From Gigantopelta aegis (Eukaryota > Mollusca > Gastropoda > Neomphalida > Peltospiridae), in NCBI RefSeq assembly GCF_016097555.1, contig NC_054702.1:74988938-75052937 (forward strand): a stretch of 64,000 nucleotides of DNA, read 5' to 3'. Positions 11,739 through 35,865 of this stretch are shown in pieces. The notes beneath the pieces were generated by a model, which saw nothing but the letters and a program-made list of their open reading frames with translations, was not told the DNA's origin and did no database searches. The position numbers and the translations under genes are program-made. Numbering within the stretch: position 1 is the first letter of the stretch; each line of letters opens with the position of its first letter.

Positions 11739-11928
11739 CGAGTATACGTCCCCAGGGGTCGCGTTGTGGGTGGTAGTAGTCAGCTGAACTTCATGGTACA
11801 TGTTCGTGGTAACAGATTTGACTTTGACAAGTGGGCAGCAAACGGCTGCGATGGCTGGAGCTATGAAGACGTTCTGCCATACTTCAAGAAGTATGAGGAC
11901 ATGGCCGATGAAGAACTAGCGAAATCGG
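11739..11928 (+). CDS. GMC exon 3: first GMC signature
   Basis: Acceptor tttcttttag at 11738, phase 0. It encodes [19 protein letters not shown] and [17 protein letters not shown], then [16 protein letters not shown]. The donor gtacta at 11929 leaves phase 1. The match to the GMC N-domain signature is strong. Confidence 0.85.
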
Positions 11929-12110
11929 GTACTAAGTATTCAGATAAAACGTTTGGTTTCATTGTTTGAAACAATGAACGAACAAGTATCGCTTTTATTA
12001 AACGATAAATAGAATATATGAAAATATGCCATTGTTATGATTTTATTTGTCGAAATGTAGTACGTCAGTCTATATTAATTTAGAGGTTCGCAGGACATAT
12101 TCATTTTTGT

Positions 12111-12151
12111 AATCGGTATTAGACTAGGCTCTGTCGTGACTAATACCGATT
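12111..12151. repeat. 12-bp perfect inverted repeat
   Basis: Arms aatcggtattag (12111-12122) and ctaataccgatt (12140-12151) with a 17-nt spacer. Confidence 0.8.
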
Positions 12152-12204
12152 AACTAGACAAGTTTGATATTTTACATATTAAAAAACGCGAGTAGCGATT
12201 TATA

Positions 12205-12247
12205 TTTATAAATCTATGTGTTCTATTGGTGTCGTTAAACAAAACTA
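12205..12247 (+). repeat. SINE-A tail fragment
   Basis: Only the 3' end remains (aaatctatgtgttctattgg then tgtcgttaaacaaaac). Confidence 0.6.
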
Positions 12248-12967
12248 ACTTATTGCTATTGAACATAATCGGGATGTAGCACACAGATAAAGCTTGTGCC
12301 CGAGGTATGTCAGTAACATGATTGCCTCCTCCCTACATTAGTATTACCTTCTCACACCATCCATAACACTTGCTTCCCAAAAAAACCCTGAAATTAAATA
12401 TATAAATATGTACTATTTATCGACTTCAATTCAGTGATTGTGACATTTTGCCAATGCTATTATTTTTTATTGCAAAGAGCTAGAATGGTCTAGAAATAGA
12501 AATATAGTTCATCCCCAATTCTTTTATAATGTTATAATGATCACAGAAATAATCCTACACACTTAAGCGTATTTTTGTATCATCTAGTTTCTATTTTCAG
12601 AAAGTGGCAACTGGTTCGTAATTGTATCGGTACCTGCCTTAATTCGAGTTATTTTGTCAGCACTCAAAATATTCTTAGAATACAAAATTAGCTCTACATT
12701 TCCTGTTCGATTGTTGAGTTTGGCTTAATGATAAGCCGACTACTAAATGTCAACGAATATAATATTGAACTTTTTCTTCACAGCTGTTTGTTTTCCGATT
12801 TAAATAGATGTAATGTAACGTCTGACAACATTTGGAGAGTCATCAATATATTATCTGTACAGAAGTGTAGCTTTCTGAAAATAGGAAGGATTAAATTTTA
12901 ATGCATTTGGCTTTGGACAGCTCCCGCATTCATACTATGTGTAGCAGTCATGATATTTAATATATTG

Positions 12968-13120
12968 CAGAGGCGGATCTAAGGTGGGGGACCAGAGGAA
13001 CCGTCCCCTCCTCCCCTCCCCCCCAAAAAATATATGCTAGTGTCCCCATTGTTCCATTGGCATGCGCACTTTTGACGAGTTAGTCCCCTCCTCGCAGATT
13101 ATTTCGTGGATTCGCCCCTG
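12968..13120. mobile_element. MITE with AGGCGGATC ends, copy 1
   Basis: Starts cagaggcggatct and ends ggattcgcccctg, an imperfect terminal inverted repeat. The same ends bound 54898-55062. Non-coding. It lies where the missing GMC middle exons would be expected. Confidence 0.55.
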
Positions 13121-13350
13121 TTGTGTGTAATATTCTTTAAACTGTAGCAATAATGACCACATGGGATTGGAACCACCGATAAAATAAAATAAAATAATTT
13201 TACTTTAGTTTCGTTCTAGTAACTAAAATTTCAACAGATTCAAAAAGCTCACAAAACAGGACCTTGCTGCTTCCTAGTACCCGAGTATAACTTGTTCAGT
13301 TATTAAAAAAAAATAGATTTACTTTATTCTGTTCTACATTTTTATTTCAG

Positions 13351-13573
13351 GCATTAGATTATTGCAAAAGCTGCTAAAGACTGATGTCCTCAAAAATATT
13401 GGAGCAAGACTTCATTCAACGCCGATGCCACAATGTACCCAACATCAGTACGACTCTGACGAGTATTGGCAGTGTTACGTGAGGGTTTTGACCATTTGTG
13501 CCTTCCATCAATGTTGTACGTGCAAAATGGGTGCACTGAATGACCCCACAGCCGTGGTTGACCCACAGTTACG
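13351..13573 (+). CDS. GMC exon 4: C-terminal domain with catalytic-His region
   Basis: Acceptor tttatttcag at 13350. It encodes IRLLQKLLKTD, TPMPQC, YDSDEYWQCYVR, FHQCCTCKMGALNDP and AVVDPQLR. The usual HPVG before TCKMG reads HQCC, so the histidine is kept but its context is altered. Donor gtaggt at 13574, phase 2. Confidence 0.85.
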
Positions 13574-13620
13574 GTAGGTCGTTCATACTTATTGTATTAT
13601 GTGTTCATCACCAGTCCCCG

Positions 13621-13622
<2 letters not shown>

Positions 13623-13688
<66 letters not shown>
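13623..13688. repeat. (TC)n microsatellite
   Basis: About 66 bases of uninterrupted TC in GMC intron 4. The overlapping Leu-Ser and Arg-Glu ORFs are not genes. Confidence 0.95.
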
Positions 13689-13690
<2 letters not shown>

Positions 13691-13737
13691 GTGTATATAT
13701 GTATATTTCCTATACATGTTTTCTTTGTTAACTTTGT

Positions 13738-14135
13738 TAACCCAAGCAGTGCACCACAACTGGTTAAAGGCCGTGGTATGTGATTTCTGTCTGTGGGAAA
13801 GTGCATAGAAAAGATCTCTTGCTACTAATGGAGGTGCGGGATTTAGCTCATTTGATTGAGTACTCGCTTGAGGTGCTTGAGTCGCAGGATGGAAGCACCT
13901 AGTTGGATCCATACAACTGATTTTTGGGGGTGGTATTCGTTCCAACCAGTGCACTACAGCTGGTATGTACTTTCCTGTCTGGGAAAGGGCATATAAAAAA
14001 TCCCTTGCTGCTAATGGAAATATGTAGCGAATTTCCACTGATGACTACGTGTTAGAATTTTTGACATCCAATAGCCGATGATTAATTAATCAAGGTGCTC
14101 TAGTGGTGTCGTTAAAGAAAAACAAACTTTACCTT
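13738..14135 (+). repeat. SINE-A: 3'-truncated copy followed by full copy
   Basis: 13738-13835 is a core piece (agtgcaccacaactggt ... ttgctactaatgg). From 13836 a complete copy begins with the tRNA-like head ggatttagctcatttgattg and ends at tctagtggtgtcgttaaaga. Confidence 0.8.
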
Positions 14136-14171
14136 TCTTTGTTAACTTACTTACGAATTGTTCTGTTTTAG

Positions 14172-14301
14172 AGTGAAGGGGATCGACGGACTAAGAGTAG
14201 CAGACGCTTCTATCATGCCGCTCATCGTGTCAGCAAACACCAACGCAGCCAGCATCATGATCGGAGAAAAAGCTGCCGATATTATAAAAGGAAACAAATA
14301 A
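14172..14301 (+). CDS. GMC exon 5: C-terminus
   Basis: Acceptor ctgttttag at 14171 completes the split Arg codon. It encodes [16 protein letters not shown] and [19 protein letters not shown], with stop TAA 14299-14301. This is the most conserved part of GMC C-termini, including the active-site Asn region. Confidence 0.88.
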
Positions 14302-14556
14302 TGTGTATGTTTCGTGGAACTTCCTTTGATTCCATGATCTCAGAGTACCAGTGGAGACCCCTTCCATTAAATATGATAATCCAGGATTTTATGAGGCCTA
14401 TATTAGGTATATAGGAATTATGTTCTAAAATCCTGTGTTAAAAAAACCTCCCATAATTGCCAAAAATTGCAAAACGGGGCCAGACATTAATTACTTTCCT
14501 TAAGTACTGTATGTGTGTATTTGCGGTAGGTAGGCTTACTTGGCTATAGATTATAT

Positions 14557-14792
14557 TAATAAGCTATTGGACTAACGGATGGTAGGTACTGGGTTCGCAC
14601 TAAGTGTGAATTTTAATGGGGAGATGTAGTAACAACACACCGATTTCTCTCTCACGAAACTCTTACAATTAACCATTAACCTGCTATTCTGGACAGACAG
14701 CTCTAATAACTGAGGTGTTTTTTATCCAGGACAACATGCTTGAACCTTAATTGTATACTGGCATGACAATCAAATGAAATTGAAATGAATTA
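14557..14792 (+). repeat. SINE-C copy (diverged)
   Basis: Head actaacggatggtaggtact, middle ctattctggacagacag, tail acaacatgcttgaaccttaa. About 250 bases downstream of the GMC stop. Confidence 0.7.
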
Positions 14793-15235
14793 CAGTGCAG
14801 ACTGATAGTGGGCGAACTGGCTTGAGGGCTAAACGCCTGGGCATTCACAGAAGTGAACCGCTTGCTTGAAGCATATTAGGATAATGTACCATTACATTAA
14901 AGTGCATGATACACTAAAGATAGATTAATTATCAGAAAGCTATGGTGCTGTACACAAATTGTTCAGTAATACTTCTGTTTATTAAATCACGTTAGCTCAG
15001 ATATCTGCCGTATTGGAATCTATAAAGAATATCTCTATTACATACAGAGATAGTATTAACTCTTGTTATAATTATTAGTGGTTCAATGAATATGGTTTTG
15101 TTACATTTTTATAAACCAGAATAAACCATTATTCCAATTAGTTCTTGTTCTGTTACTCATTATTGTGTACTAGATATAATGTGATGAGTTGGAATGGATT
15201 GTCAAGAACTTCACTGATTGAATCCCACATGACGA

Positions 15236-15536
15236 AACAAATGTCCGACACACAGCAGAACACTCGCTTAAAGTGCTTTGGTCGTAGGATTAAACCACCT
15301 CGGTGGATCTCTTTGCTGATTGGTTCTTTTTCCGTCCCAACCATTCCCCCACGACTGGTGTCAATACCAAAGGCCGTGTTGTGTGTTGTTCTGTCTATTG
15401 CAAAGTGCATATAAAAGATCCTTTGTTACTAATATAAAAATGTTGCAGGTTTTCTCAGAATTACCAAAATGAATTACACCAATGGCTGATGACGATTTAA
15501 TCAATGTGCTCTAGTGGTGTTGTTAAACAGAACCCG
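15236..15536 (+). repeat. SINE-A copy
   Basis: Complete order of landmarks from gcttaaagtgctttggtcgt to tctagtggtgttgttaaac. Confidence 0.8.
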
Positions 15537-15667
15537 GGGTTATATTTACACAAACGTAAGAACACCGTGAGATTTTTGGAATCACGTGGTAATATCACAC
15601 TTGTGGGAGATTGATTCAAATATATCTTATTAGCTGTTCCACGGTGATGACTCGGACGCCAAATTCA

Positions 15668-15825
15668 TACATTAAAGTTCATTTGTATTGTTTAACAACC
15701 CAACTAGAGCACATTGATTTTTGTTCATCGACTATTAGATGTCAAACATTTGGTAATTTTGACATAATATAGTTTTAGAGAGAAAACCCGCTATATTTGT
15801 TCATGTGAATGCACTTAAAATAACA
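15668..15825 (-). repeat. SINE-A partial copy
   Basis: Reverse tail half: gtttaacaacccaactagag, gatgtcaaacatttggtaat, gagaaaacccgctata. Confidence 0.75.
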
Positions 15826-16411
15826 TAAATAAATAAATAAAACAAGAAAACCCCCCATTAAGAACCTCTTTTCACGTCCAACAATAACTTTGCAGGGCTT
15901 CATGTAATTATGTAAGGATAGCATAAAATATTAGTTTTTACATAAATATACAATATTCTTTTAATTAACAGTTATTTTTAAATATATACATGACATGCGT
16001 TATCTTTATATGTATGTCATTCATTATGATTATGATTGTGGTAGTGGTGGAAATGGTGATACTGATGTTGAGAAGGACGACGACGATGATGATGATGATT
16101 GTGACGATAAGCAAATGACATTTAAATAATACTCGGATGGAATTTTAATAGCTATTGTTGAATTCCATCCATTCTTCTCTATTAAGTGTTTGTCAACCAA
16201 GTGATTTTCCTCTATGTTTTGCAAGCATTACTTCTGCTGACATTACCGCGTCAGCTGTATCGAGCTCGTGGCAAAGAAGCGATTCGATTGGCTGGTATCC
16301 CGCGGTATCCTGTCTTTTCTCATTACGTGGTTCATGGTTTCTTATTTCAGTCAAGACCCGCAATCTTAGCTTTGTCTGTTTGACGCAGCTACTTGCATAG
16401 AGCCCTCCGAT

Positions 16412-28397
<11,986 letters not shown>

Positions 28398-28957
28398 ATC
28401 CATTACCAACATCATGGCTTTTCTTTATCACGTGTTATTGAGTTGAGGCTGTTCGAGAAATTATCGCATGGAGGTGGGTTTCGTATTGTTATATGTATAG
28501 TGAAATTCCACATTTCCATCATAAAAGGGAAATTTCTTTCCAACATCCATCACCCATATAAACAAAATTAAATCAATTGAAATTGTGTACATTGCTAACA
28601 TTTTTAACTACGCTCTCTTATTACCTGATCATTTCTGGAATAACATCTAAATAAACCAGTATTGTCAGTTCTGATCAACGCGTATCTTTCTCATATTATG
28701 TCAACGGGGATAAACGCACACGTCGTGGATCATTTTGTATCAGATGTATCTCCTGGAGCATTTTGTACATACTAGTGTACATGTTGTGGCCATTTTTCCC
28801 ATTCACTAGTCTTTGAAATACATATATATGCGTTCATATACATTCAGCAATACAATTTTTAAGTATGTACATACACCGTATGCGAAATTGCAATGTGTTC
28901 TAGTCAGACGGAGAGTAAAACAAGACGTGTATCTTTTGTGATGTTAACGTCTAATAG

Positions 28958-29130
28958 TGTGTGATATATATAAACACACATATAATATTTATATAGTATA
29001 GTGTACATATCTGTATGACACAGTCTATAGTGAACAATATTTATAGATATAAACACACATATAATATTCGTATAGTATAGTGTAGTGTACATATCTGTAT
29101 GACAGTCTGTAGTGTACAATATATAAATAT
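28958..29130. repeat. Tandem duplication of about 85-90 bp
   Basis: Two copies of a block containing tataaacacacatataatat and gtacatatctgtatgaca. Confidence 0.8.
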
Positions 29131-31204
29131 ATTGTTAAAAGTGCTAATGTAATGTTTTGAATATATTTTGACATTTCGTGTATTGCAAGCTGGAGACCGC
29201 ACTCTTTAAATACATGTAACAAAACAATACTTACAGAAAATGTTTTATGTATTGCGGTCACAGCTGCAAAATAGTCCTTGTCGTGAGGCAGTGAGGCTTT
29301 TTGTTTGTTGATGTGGCAATATAATTATATTGTAAACTTTGTTTAATAATGTTCAGTTGTTTTTATTGTAATTGTAGTCGTTTGTCTACTGATATCTTTT
29401 ACTACAATACGAATAACCTCAATACTTGTCATGTGGATCATTATTCTAAATAGTGCGGTGGCTTAGGGGAATGATCGTGATTTGCTGGCCCAAAGCACCA
29501 AATATGGCACCGTTGTAGTTTAGGACAGTACACATTGTTTTAGAGGGAGGGGCTGCCCGATTTTAGAGGTCCAGGTCAGAATAAGGTCAAAGGTAAAAGT
29601 TAGGCAATATCCATAAAAGCTCTTTCAAAGTACTACATTAAGCATTTATTTACGAATGTTTCAGAGGCGACTTCCCTATTTAGACGTCAAGGTCAGGTCA
29701 CGGTCAACGGTCACACTAAAACAGTATTCAGTAAATTCAGAAAAAGCACTACATTTCGAGTACTTTATTTACCAAACCCTCAATCGTTTTGTGTGTTTTT
29801 TGCATCTTTAAAAGGTGCTAAATTGAGGATCCGGAGAATAAAAACTTGGCACAACTTCACAGGATGTGACACTACCTCTGCTTTCACCGGAAGCTTAAAG
29901 CTGCTACCCTGATGTGACTTGTGCCTGTACCTACATGCCGCTGATTATATGCAGATATTTAACTGCACTGACTGGGTATTGTGGTGTTCAAAGTGGAGGT
30001 TTCTGTGTGTGTACATTGCTTGGTCACCTATCATTGTGGTGTAGTTTCGAAATCGAATACAACCCTTTTGTTAACATTCATATCCTATTTCTGGTGATAT
30101 TATAGACATAACCGGATAAATAAAGTAGTAACTGCAATGTTATGGTGAGCAAAGTTGTTGTTGGACGAATTATAATGCTGCCGATACAATTTGTTATGAT
30201 CACTGAAATGGATATTCATTATCAAGGGACAGAACATGGAAATGATACAAACGTTGTACCACAATGTTTAGCTAAACATCAATAATCGCTTATTTATCAG
30301 ATTAAGGTTGGCATTGTAAACATAGTCTATATGATGCAACATTACTTTGATATTGTGCATCACATAGGGTGTAGCAGGCGGCTTAAGATTGTAATCGTAC
30401 ATGGTATTTTAAATAATGTTACCAAAGATGGATTAAAACTTAGCTAATGCAAAGGATAACATGGTTTTTCTTTCTATTTGCATCCATTTTGGTAGAAATC
30501 TAGGATTGAAACATTGATAAAACGTGTGTATTATTATGCAATAACTGAATTCTTTGCACCTTAAGACCCAGTATTTGAAGTAAACATTATTGTTTAGGGT
30601 AAATGTAGGATATGCCCATTTCTTACCTTGGTGACAATTTTGTTTCCTTTTCGGATTAAAACTCTATCATTAATACAAATATCTTGTATTTTCCTTATAG
30701 ATCAACCGCTGCTATAGTGGTGGCCATCTTGGATTTAAATGACGTGTCTGTATTACTTGGGGTAGTTCAAAATTAATTCCTTGACCCTAAAACTCAGTCA
30801 TAGGCGACAGGTTTGTCATATGTGATTGCAAGTATTAGATATATCATCAGTTCTGAGTTTTGGCAGCCATCTTGGACACCATATTGAATATTTCAAAATG
30901 CTAAGAGGTGCTAAGTTTGCACACCTCGGGTCCTCAACCAGCACCTTCCACAGATGCAAAAACTACACAAAAAATGTTGGTACCAAACTGCAAGGTTTAG
31001 TGCCTTGAGGGCTGATTAATATTTTTGAGATGAGATGCTTTGGGCTAACGTGTCACAATATAGCCCAAATTTTAACTTAAGCCACCATATTAAAATATTG
31101 TAGATAACAACAGATTTTCATGACTAAACAAATGCTGTATTAGACCTCATCGTGACAAAAATGAGGGGAGTGAATAATTTCTCACTTAATTGACATTAAA
31201 GAGA

Positions 31205-31325
31205 GTCATTTAAGATATTACCATATTGATACCATATTAATTCTCATGCTAGGGGGAATTAACATTACTCTCCTTGAACTATTCTCGGAAGTGATAGGGA
31301 GCGAGAGTGGTGGCTACCCTTAAGT
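31205..31325. repeat. Unnamed dispersed repeat, copy 2
   Basis: See 27390-27535. The block attaccatattgataccata is followed by the shared ccttgaacta and gtgatagggagcgagagtgg. Confidence 0.5.
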
Positions 31326-32576
31326 GAGATCTACCGTATAACACGTCTAGTTCTGCCATTTGGCAAAAGTTTCTCTTAGCGATGGCGATTTACTATAGAC
31401 GTCTGTTCTACAATACGGCACAGCATGGTAAATAAGTCGTCGCATTCATGGGTTGAATATGTGGAGTTGTATTTCAGAAACTGATTAAGCTCACAGTGTG
31501 TGCGTGCGTGCATGCGTATGTACAAGGGCGAAATATGTTGTATAAAAGAAACATAGTCGCTGACCTTATGGGCAATGTTAATGTTGACGGATTAAAACGT
31601 ATATAATCCATTGCCTTATTAAAATGACACGCATGTTATTAATATGCGTGATCCTTGCGATTGTGACTGTGATGAAGTATATTGACTGTATCCAACCATT
31701 TCCTAGATGTTTATAGTGTATGGCTAATTAGTAAACACTAGCCTCCGTCCTGGACTAAGAACCGATACTGTTGATGTGTGACATGAAATGACACTAATTA
31801 TCTAATAAGGAAGCATACCACAATGCGACAGAGTTCCATGATTGAATAAACCTGTTTGCTTTTACCAATCCGTATATTATCCTGGCTCTGTTAATACTGT
31901 CCTATCAGCATCCCCATCTCAATGTACCAATCAGAGGTTCGAATAATGAGTCCGGGAAATACAGCATGGTAATACCACGAAGACACTGCAAGACGTGATC
32001 AAGCGGGTTATTCCCAAAGTCCAATCATTACAGTATTAAAACAATCCTCTTTCAAGCCGGTTCGGTCGATTCCTTGTTATTCCCCGAGTATCAGACAACC
32101 CAATTCCTTTGCAATTCCATTACACTTTACCATTTCGTACCTCCGAGCATACAAATCCGTTTTGTTAATGGACAGGATTGGGCAGAATTGCACACTTTTC
32201 TGCTGAAAGTATGGCTGTAGGTTGGTAATTAATACAATATGTATCGAGACAATCAAGTAAAGAAAAGAGTCGATACATGTTCAAGTTGAATTACTGGTTC
32301 CTCTGATAACAAAGTTCAGCGATAATAGGATTTGTGCTGATGTGGGTGATTACCTGTAAAGGTAAAAACTGCAAGTCTGCCATAACTGGTATATCAAAGG
32401 CCAATCATAGTGTATGCTATAATACTATATATTACGTTGGAATCCGCATATTAAATAAGTTTTCTGTAGGAGTAGTCTTTATAGCAAAAGATGGCTTACT
32501 ATTTTATTGATCTCTTTCTATACCTTTCTGTGGGGTTTTTTTTCTATGCTTCTTTGTATCCTTTTGTCTTTCTCCC

Positions 32577-32579
<3 letters not shown>

Positions 32580-32632
<53 letters not shown>

Positions 32633-32640
32633 GTTTCCAT

Positions 32641-32701
<61 letters not shown>
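32580..32701. repeat. Two (TC)n microsatellites
   Basis: TC runs at 32580-32628 and 32646-32700, separated by a short non-repeat spacer. Leu-Ser and Arg-Glu ORFs are artefacts. Confidence 0.95.
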
Positions 32702-32707
<6 letters not shown>

Positions 32708-33117
32708 CCTACACACAGAGACATAATATTGGCAAACAGTTCACGCAGGCGAGTTTCAAGCCCATGGCATTGTGCTTGAACAGTAGTTTGGTATAAGCAC
32801 GGCAATCAAATTTGTCCCATGATCCTGCTATTCTTATATTACAACACAAACAAGAACTACAAAAATAGCCGTAACAAGGACTACAAAGGAAGCAACGAAC
32901 AACACACTAATTCGCCTGACATATACTACGGAAAGCAAAAAGTTCGAAAACGGTTTTGTTTTTGCAAATTGTAATCTTCGCTTTTTAAATGACAACGCGC
33001 CCATTATCGTCATATTAATCAGGGAAATCTTTCGTTTTTTCCTCTAATCTTAATCAGATCTCAGTAGAATATCATATAATTTGTTGACCTTCATTCCTCT
33101 AGCGTTCATCTGTTTTT

Positions 33118-33184
33118 TTGTGTGTGTGTGTGTGGGGGGGGGGGGGAGGGGGGTTGGGGGGAGATGGGGGGGGGGGGTGTGTGT
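33118..33184. repeat. GT and G-rich tract
   Basis: Several runs of 4-14 G separated by short spacers after a GT run. The composition can form G-quadruplexes on the plus strand. Confidence 0.85.
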
Positions 33185-33689
33185 TTGGTGTTTTGGTTTT
33201 TTCCGTAATCATGATGGTCTAGTTGACGACAATAACTAACGACCGCTGATGATACGTTTTGTAGCAGGTGGTTTTCGGTGTAAGCAAGAAAAGAAGACTA
33301 TGAGAAACAAATGTCAACATTTCAAAGATATTGATATTTCGTTGAATGTCATAGCTTAAAATATAAATATTTACATATTTTCATATTTAATTTCGGTCAT
33401 CTGTTTTAGAAGGCAAGTTTACAAAATTAAAACTTATCTAATACAGGTTCGGATCCAAGTGGTGGAAGCTACAGGTTCACATCTCCTCATAGAACCTTAA
33501 AGTGACCTGAAAATCCCGTCTTTAACTAGATGATAATTGAAAAAAAAAGTTAATTCTTTTTAGTGAGGGAGTTGGGAGTGCCTTGGTATAAACTGATTGT
33601 ATATAATACATATTAGTGTTTTGTGGAATAATGTAGACACCATTTTTATATGCCAATCTATGATGGGTCGTATTATGGTATGGCGTAGT

Positions 33690-34225
33690 CCGTCCGTCCG
33701 TTAACTTTTTTTTGTCCGGACCATATATTGCATACAGATGCATGCAGGACCATCAAACCTCACATGTAGGAACAATTTGGGATGGCAGTGTGTCACGTAC
33801 TATTACTAGGTCACTGTGACCTACTTTTCACGGTCTACTGCACATAGCTGTAAATCCTTGTCCGGACCATATCTTGCATACAGGACCATCAAACCTCACA
33901 TGTAGGAACAATTTGGGATGGCGGTGTGTCGCGTAATATTATTAGATCAATGTGACCTACCTTTCACGGTCTATTGCACATAACAGTAAATCCTTGTCCA
34001 GATCATATCTTGCATACACATGCATACTGGATCATCAAACCACATGTAGGAACAATTTGGGATGGCGGTGTGTCACGTACTATTACTAGGTCACTGTGAC
34101 CTACTTTTCACTGTCTACTGCACATAGCAGTAAATCCTTGTCCGGACCATATCTTGCATACAGATGCATACAGGATCATCAAACCACATGTAGGAACAAA
34201 TTAGGATGGTGGTTGGTCTAAAACA
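33690..34225. repeat. About 140-bp tandem repeat, 3-4 units, with estrogen-response-element-like palindromes
   Basis: Repeated landmarks: ttgtccggaccatat, aggaccatcaaacc, acatgtaggaacaa, tgggatggcggtgtgt, ctattgcacata. Spacing between units is 136-144 bases. Copies 1 and 3 carry aggtcactgtgacct (33808-33822 and 34088-34102); copy 2 has a mutated left half (33944-33958). Confidence 0.85.
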
Positions 34226-34229
34226 AACT

Positions 34230-35540
34230 GTTCATCCACCCCATTGCAAATATTTCACATAATTAGAAATGAATCATACCCGTAACATACGAGTATTCAT
34301 TAATATAGATATGTTTTTCCATCAAACTCCTGATGGGCGTATCATGTACCGGTACTCTTGTTAAAATTTGCAAAAGAAAAAAAGCTGCTTCTGTCTTTGT
34401 AAAATACCAGTAGTTAAAACTAGTGATTTTCCAATCGATAATCGAAACAAGTATCGATTTAGATGTTATGATCGATTGTAAACGTTTATATGAACACGAC
34501 AGTATAATTCATATCCTTCTTATGTTCATACAATTCTTATCTATTGTGTAATCGAAAGTTGATCAGTTGGTGCCAACCGATTATAAGAGATGGTCGATGA
34601 TGAAATTGCAATTGATTCCCGATACTAGCTGAAATGGCCTGTATTACGACGGATCGGTCCACCGCAGATTGTCTTCGACTGTAAAGTTTTCTTTGATCTG
34701 CCTCCATCTACGTCGGTCTGCGTCGGTTGCCGACGCATTACATATTTTATGGAAACCAGGCTTACCCAGCAATGTCCTTTTACTCGTCTTTTCCGTTCGG
34801 CGCAGTTTCAGTTGAAGAAAAATGCATTCCATTGCCGTTATTGACTTGAAGATTAATGGCTCAATCTGATCTGGACATGCATGTACTTGTAAATTTAGTT
34901 CTTTCTCGTAATTACCGACATAGCTGCGTCATGGAGAAATCAAATATCGTCAAGAACAGCTTAGTGAGGTGTAGTCCGTACGCTGGTCAATAGGCCGCAT
35001 TACTAAGAACAATGAATGTTGCTAATGCTGTCATCGATTTGGAAAGCTGCAATTTCGGCGAAATCTCCAAGACGCAAACAGCGCTAATGGAAGAAATAAA
35101 GTAAATGTTAAATGGGGCTCTCGGGGATTCCTATAAATGAATTTCTGCGCAAGCACATCAGTGGGCCGCTGGCTTAATGAAAAGCAGGTGTTGATGATGG
35201 TAAAGAATGGATGTAAGTGAGGACCCAGGAGTCCCGCCACCACCCTTGGTTTTTGTCATGTAATTATTTAAAGGGTAAACAGTCATTGTTTATTAACGCC
35301 ACCAAATTACATTACATTCATGTTACGGCTCCAATATTGAAACAAATCTTCCATCCACAGCTGTTCAACATATGTTCAACACAATACTGTTGGGAACGAG
35401 AAAAACACCAACAAGTAAATTGACGGAGATCGATCCTACGAAATTTACATGTTAAACTAAAACTGACATCAGAATAGCTCTGTTCCTCTCGGAGGACTGG
35501 ATAACCATGGAAGTATACATAACATTGTACACGTTTTCTT
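34230..35540. other. Intergenic DNA with MITE-like segment
   Basis: 34640-34835 contains tgcgtcgg-ttg-ccgacgca (34719-34737) and a ggtttccat-type word on the minus strand, both common in invertebrate MITEs; boundaries are unclear. The rest is unremarkable. Confidence 0.4.
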
Positions 35541-35830
35541 TAGTTAGTGGAGGCAAAGCGCTCGCTTGATGAGCAGTCGGTCTAGGATTGATCTCCGTCG
35601 GTGGGCCAATTAGTCTATTTGTCGTTCCAACTAGTACACCATGACTGGTATATCAAATGCGGTATGTGCTCTCCTCTCTGTGGGATACAGCATATAAAAG
35701 ATCCCTAGCTACTAATTGGAAAAATGTAGCAGGTTTTCTCTCTAAGACTATATGCCAAAATTATCAAATATTTCACATCCAATAGCCGATGATTAATAAA
35801 TCAATGTGCTTTAGTGGTGTCATTAAAACG
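35541..35830 (+). repeat. SINE-A copy
   Basis: Head gaggcaaagcgctcgcttga, tail gctttagtggtgtcattaaa. Confidence 0.85.
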
Positions 35831-35865
35831 AAAATAAAAAATCTCCAATTAAGAATCGGACCTTA

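Larger units (their letters stand above)
8195..14301 (+). pseudogene. GMC oxidoreductase (choline/glucose dehydrogenase-like), internally deleted, with in-frame TGA
   Basis: Five exons: 8195-8340 (ATG 8199), 10314-10522, 11739-11928, 13351-13573 and 14172-14301. GMC enzymes are FAD-dependent alcohol oxidases or dehydrogenases of about 550-620 residues. Visible here are an N-terminal hydrophobic anchor, the dinucleotide-binding YDYIVVGSGSAGS, EAGPDD, the first GMC signature ([20 protein letters not shown]), and the C-terminal domain with DSDEYW, a catalytic-His region FHQCCTCKMG (usually HPVGTCKMG) and [15 protein letters not shown]. About 300 central residues are absent, and I see no coding sequence for them in 11929-13350. 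The phases of the exons flanking the loss still match (phase 1). TGA 10502-10504 interrupts exon 2 where relatives have a sense codon. Probably a pseudogene; a shortened expressed form or an assembly loss cannot be excluded. Confidence 0.8.
14793..16411. other. Intergenic DNA between GMC and receptor gene A
   Basis: Holds SINE-A copies (15236-15536 plus, 15668-15825 minus) and AT-rich sequence with a short GATGAT run near 16080. The ORF at 16155-16400 shows no motif. The promoter and 5'UTR of gene A must lie at its right end; no clear TATA box was identified. Confidence 0.5.
28398..33117. other. Intergenic DNA between receptors A and B, first part
   Basis: No gene seen. It contains a two-unit tandem repeat (28958-29130), a cluster of nuclear-receptor-like half-sites (29570-29720), a copy of the unnamed repeat (31205-31325) and TC microsatellites at 32580-32700. 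Short ORFs lack motifs. Confidence 0.5.

Noticed and set aside
13589-14038. 149-codon minus-strand ORF
   Set aside because: Formed by two SINE-A copies and a TC microsatellite.
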